Shown here one piece after another: positions 15,077 through 16,665 of a stretch of DNA of 16,665 nt. Made by a program: the position numbers and the translations under genes. The DNA comes from Desulfobacteraceae bacterium. GTDB lineage: Bacteria > Desulfobacterota > Desulfobacteria > Desulfobacterales > Desulfosalsimonadaceae. How positions within the stretch are numbered: the stretch's first letter is position 1; each line of letters begins with the position of its first letter. The DNA lies in assembly GCA_021162325.1 (NCBI GenBank), contig JAGGYV010000276.1:1-16665 (forward strand). Direction: 5' to 3'. Below the pieces are notes generated by a model. That model had not been told where the DNA came from, searched no databases, and saw only the letters and a program-made list of their open reading frames with translations.

Positions 15077-15550
15077 ATGATATTTAAAAAAATGTTTTTG
15101 ATATTCGTATTTTTCCCTTTTGCCTGTGTATATCACACCGCCAAATATTTTTTTGGTAAAAACAGGATTAATGATTTTTTTTATAAAAAAATTGTTACGA
15201 TGAGTGCAAATTCTTTATCATCCCATATCCCCACTTTACAAAAAGATGAAGAATTCTCTGTTTTTAGCTCTAAAATGAAAGAAACGGTATCGAAAATTCC
15301 ATTTGAAAAATCAGAAGTAACGATTGACGAGCCTGGTATGGTAAAATTCAAGGTGACGGTTTGTCAATTTGTTGAGATTGCCAAACTTCTGGGTATGAGC
15401 CAGCTTGCGAAGGCTTTCTGTGATGTTGATATCGTTTATTGTCAAAAATACCAGCCCAATATTATATTTGAACGTAAATTTACACTTGAAAAAGGCGATC
15501 CATTTTGTGATCACACGTATAAAAAAATGAGCAAAAAGAATATCGCCTAA
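15077..15550 (+). CDS. Small membrane-anchored protein, ATC-hydrolase-family-like
   Basis: This 157-residue protein begins with a hydrophobic, aromatic-rich segment (about 6-27) that should insert in the inner membrane. The C-terminal half resembles the L-2-amino-thiazoline-4-carboxylic acid hydrolase family (PF14196 type). It has VCQFVEIAKLLGMSQLAKAFCDVD (Cys96, Cys115, Asp116, Asp118), then FERKFTLEKGDPFCDHTYKK with the G-D-x-x-C-D pattern (Cys144). In that family these conserved Cys and Asp residues are typical, but most members have no known substrate. Lys-rich spacer sequence fills residues 28-75. It lies 13 bp after the radical SAM gene and likely shares its mRNA. Its stop overlaps the stop of the convergent downstream gene by the shared CTAA. 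Family assignment is from memory of the motif and is moderate. Confidence 0.65.
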   Translation: MIFKKMFLIFVFFPFACVYHTAKYFFGKNRINDFFYKKIVTMSANSLSSHIPTLQKDEEFSVFSSKMKETVSKIPFEKSEVTIDEPGMVKFKVTVCQFVEIAKLLGMSQLAKAFCDVDIVYCQKYQPNIIFERKFTLEKGDPFCDHTYKKMSKKNIA

Positions 15551-16665
15551 ATTTTTATGTCATGTTTTGCTATTTTTTTAACCCGTTGATATCCCGGAAT
15601 CTCTCCATTGATCCCGCACTTGCCAATGGTACGGGCTTTTTCAAGCGCAATTCTCACGCCGTTTGGAATACTTCTTCCCGGCTCTGAAACGCACCCGCCA
15701 GCCAGATAAACATCATGCCCCAGACAAATGCCCAGTGCAAAGCTTCCCGTATCAACAGGATGGCCGTTTTTCATAACGGATACGTTTTTTCCGTCAAAGC
15801 GATAGTCGGAGACAACTACCCCGTCAGCCAGGAATGTATTTTTCCCGCATAAGCTGGTAAATAAAAATTTGGTTGAGGAAACAGTGCCCGGGTACATGAC
15901 GGATGAAAACGCTCCGGCCATGGAGTCGATGCTACATCCTTCACCCAGTACAGAAAATTCTATCGTGCAATTGCTGCCGATACTGGTACCAGAACCGATT
16001 GTTGACACCCTTATGACGGAACCGGCGCCAATGATAACATTGTCGCCTATCGTGCTTCCTTCAATGTAAGCTGTGGGGTGAATATCACAGTTACGGCCAA
16101 TCTTATTTGTCTTGTTCAGTATTTTCCATTTGTTAATGGAGCGAGCTCTTAAGGCCAGAATTAAAAGTTTAAGAGGAGAAGCCTTTCTAAGACGTGCGAG
16201 CTCTGAAAATAAGACAAATATATTTGCTACCCATATATTTGCCCAGTGATCAATTTGAATAATTATGGAATCTGTATATGGAAAGAGAAATTCTTTCGTG
16301 TCAGTGACGTGTTCCGGCAAGGGGGTGACTTCTGAAAACTGGTCCGGGTCAATTACAAGCGGTTCCGGCTCCCCTCTTAGTTCTTTTGCTGGCATGTATT
16401 GAAGGCCATATTCAACTCTGTCAGGGAATTTTTTGATATCCTGGGTGGGGAGTATGCTTCTAAGCGTAAAAAGACCCGGCTTAATAGCGCAAATACTTGA
16501 ACGTTTAAGTTTTCGTGATTCTTTAATAAATTGCTGCATGAGCTCAGGGGAAAAAAAGAGGCTGTCTTCAAAAAAGATATGTTCGTCCGGATCTTCAATC
16601 TGACCCGAATAAGGTTCAGGTTGGAGTTCTATGCCCAATTTACGCAGAGTTTCTTTCTGGGTATC
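15547..16665 (-). CDS. Left-handed beta-helix (hexapeptide) sugar/acyl transferase-like protein, 5'-truncated
   Basis: The frame is open to the right window edge, so the start lies outside; a TTG at 16638 is a possible but unlikely internal start. Residue numbers here count from that TTG. The region DEHIFFEDSLFFSPELMQQF (19-38) looks like part of a nucleotidyltransferase-type N-terminal domain of the GlmU sort. Residues 186-240 are classic hexapeptide repeats: IHPTAYIEGSTIGDNVIIGAG, then VIRVSTIGSGTSIGSN and so on. More coils follow at 264-276 and 300-345, ending in GKCGINGEIPGYQRVK. Such proteins form trimers and act on nucleotide sugars or transfer acyl groups. HWANIWVANIFVLF (131-144) is a hydrophobic stretch that may bind membrane or mediate packing. 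The substrate is unknown. It converges with the ATC-hydrolase-like gene, sharing a 4-bp CTAA at the two stops. Confidence 0.8.
   Translation of the reverse strand, partial: DTQKETLRKLGIELQPEPYSGQIEDPDEHIFFEDSLFFSPELMQQFIKESRKLKRSSICAIKPGLFTLRSILPTQDIKKFPDRVEYGLQYMPAKELRGEPEPLVIDPDQFSEVTPLPEHVTDTKEFLFPYTDSIIIQIDHWANIWVANIFVLFSELARLRKASPLKLLILALRARSINKWKILNKTNKIGRNCDIHPTAYIEGSTIGDNVIIGAGSVIRVSTIGSGTSIGSNCTIEFSVLGEGCSIDSMAGAFSSVMYPGTVSSTKFLFTSLCGKNTFLADGVVVSDYRFDGKNVSVMKNGHPVDTGSFALGICLGHDVYLAGGCVSEPGRSIPNGVRIALEKARTIGKCGINGEIPGYQRVKKIAKHDIKI

Overview
The window looks like chromosomal DNA from an anaerobic Gram-negative bacterium, most plausibly a sulfate-reducing Desulfobacterota (Desulfobacterales-type). 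This is inferred from gene content and style: a lipobox hydrolase, a B12-type radical SAM protein, a single-domain flavin oxidoreductase with an Fe-S cysteine cluster, and palindromic GACTTTTTACGA-type interspersed repeats. No rRNA, tRNA, CRISPR array or intact mobile element is visible.

Layout. (1) 1-2210, plus strand: a dTDP-sugar block, rmlB (5' part missing), rmlA and rmlC, making activated 4-keto-6-deoxyhexose or L-rhamnose precursors for surface polysaccharide; rmlD is not in view. (2) 2225-3867, minus strand: a tightly packed pair, an ACT-domain protein followed by a DUF711/UPF0210 protein. (3) 3868-4197: intergenic DNA holding a 150-160 bp palindromic MITE-like element. (4) 4198-5046, minus: an uncharacterised protein whose acidic residues are arranged like a PIN nuclease domain. 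(5) 5304-9604, minus: a probable operon thrS-aroE-aroK-lipoprotein alpha/beta hydrolase, closed by a weak hairpin terminator. (6) 9605-9863: divergent intergenic region with a second copy of the palindromic repeat. (7) 9864-11623, plus: rnd (RNase D) translationally coupled to a small alpha/beta hydrolase. (8) 11624-12439: a gene-poor graveyard with a solo repeat end, a possible IS91-type transposase N-terminus, an orphan coding fragment and a Y1 (HUH) transposase remnant. (9) 12440-15550, plus: an accessory-looking, A-rich block with an Old Yellow Enzyme-like reductase, a B12-binding-type radical SAM protein and a small membrane-anchored protein resembling the ATC-hydrolase family. (10) 15547-16665, minus: a left-handed beta-helix protein that runs off the window end and whose stop codon overlaps that of the preceding gene.

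The housekeeping part (thrS, aroE, aroK, rnd, rml) is ordinary. The parts most worth following up are the OYE/radical SAM/ATC-hydrolase-like block, which may be an undescribed redox or modification pathway; the PIN-like protein; and the repeat family with its apparent insertions beside genes.
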